In this document: positions 43,114 to 43,489 of the stretch, one piece after another
Layout of the letters: every line of letters begins with the position of its first letter
Numbering within the stretch: the first letter of the stretch is position 1
Origin: Sphingobium sp.
Lineage (GTDB): Bacteria > Pseudomonadota > Alphaproteobacteria > Sphingomonadales > Sphingomonadaceae
Direction of reading: 5' to 3'
NCBI GenBank assembly: GCA_017744605.1
Contig: JAGIAZ010000024.1
Span: 1 to 43,489, forward strand
DNA length: 43,489 bases
Notes under the pieces: generated by a model
The model's database searches: none
Told to the model about the DNA's origin: nothing
The model's input: only the letters and a program-made list of their open reading frames with translations
Made by a program: the position numbers and the translations under genes

Positions 43114-43239
43114 GGTCTTCTCCTTTTCGAATTCACGTTCCCCATTCGGTAACCCCATATTCTCGCTCCACCTATTGCCCGGGGATGAACGGGGTTCCCG
43201 GCTTTTCGATTCAAGGCGATGAGAGGCGGATTTGCGCCG

Positions 43240-43268
43240 TTGACAGAATCGGGCATCGCCACTAAGGG
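43240..43268 (+). promoter_or_regulatory. Probable housekeeping promoter of rplU
   Basis: TTGACA at 43240-43245 is a perfect -35 box. A -10-like TAAGGG starts 17 bp later, at 43263, in the CACTAAGGGCC style often seen before sphingomonad translation genes. The rplU ATG lies about 80 bp downstream. Confidence 0.6.
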
Positions 43269-43349
43269 CCCTTTTTCCCGCGCGGGCAGTCGTGTGGCTA
43301 TGCCACTATGTCTGCGTCAAGCTGTTGAAGAGCGAAAGAAGTAAGACCC

Positions 43350-43489
43350 ATGTTCGCAGTCGTGCGCACGGGCGGCAAGCAGTATCGCGTTGCCGCCGGA
43401 GACAAGATCTCGGTTGAGAAGCTGGCAGGCGATGCCGGCGACACTGTCGTGCTGGACGATGTCCTGCTCGCCGGCGACGGCGCTGACAT
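43350..43489 (+). CDS. rplU: 50S ribosomal protein L21, N-terminal part (partial)
   Basis: The first 46 codons are visible before the window ends. They read [20 protein letters not shown] and continue with [19 protein letters not shown], the conserved start of L21, a large-subunit protein that binds 23S rRNA. GAAAGAAGTAAG precedes the ATG. The rpmA gene normally follows but is out of the window. Confidence 0.96.
   Translation, partial: MFAVVRTGGKQYRVAAGDKISVEKLAGDAGDTVVLDDVLLAGDGAD

Noticed and set aside
43294..43306. GTGGC-TAT-GCCAC hairpin in the rplU leader as an L21 autoregulatory element
   Set aside because: Only a 5-bp stem; no resemblance to a known leader motif that I can support.

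Overview
The window is a high-GC, gene-dense alphaproteobacterial chromosome segment, almost certainly from a sphingomonad (Sphingomonas, Sphingobium, Sphingopyxis or a relative). The best evidence is a serine palmitoyltransferase (22900-24159) that closely resembles the remembered Sphingomonas paucimobilis enzyme, set inside what looks like a ceramide/glycosphingolipid locus. The PEP-CTERM lectin and the many palindromic intergenic repeats fit the same group. No rRNA, tRNA, CRISPR array, prophage or transposase was seen.

Layout. 1-2.9 kb: the end of glnK, amtB with a strong terminator, a MAPEG protein, repeats and a rhodanese/phosphatase-like protein. 3-9.6 kb: a large HAD-like protein, a GMC oxidoreductase with a LuxR-type regulator, and a secreted L-type lectin with a PEP-CTERM tail. 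9.7-9.9 kb: a palindromic element nested inside another. 9.9-14 kb: kup, a short kdpD and kdpE in one operon. 14-18 kb: a large transaldolase-family protein, two exported double NTF2-like proteins and a small membrane protein.

18-28.1 kb is the most interesting part. A run of minus-strand genes reads folB, obgE, proB, cerR-like reductase, acyl carrier protein, spt, lptF, lptG. A histidine-box desaturase/hydroxylase faces it, and a GNAT-like protein that could be the ceramide N-acyltransferase lies just beyond. Sphingomonads carry glycosphingolipid in place of LPS, so an LptFG permease pair directly behind spt suggests one block for making, modifying and exporting the outer-leaflet lipid.

28.2-43.5 kb is mostly housekeeping: a GNAT, an exported M16 peptidase, a Nudix CoA pyrophosphatase overlapping the CCA-adding enzyme, a GGDEF/EAL protein with a degenerate GGDEF half, parC, a SnoaL-like protein, a CsaA-like tRNA-binding protein, a hemB-GNAT-GNAT-gamma-carbonic anhydrase operon with overlapping genes, two small exported proteins, and the start of rplU with its promoter.

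Functions were assigned by reading motifs and from memory of the families. No database search was run.
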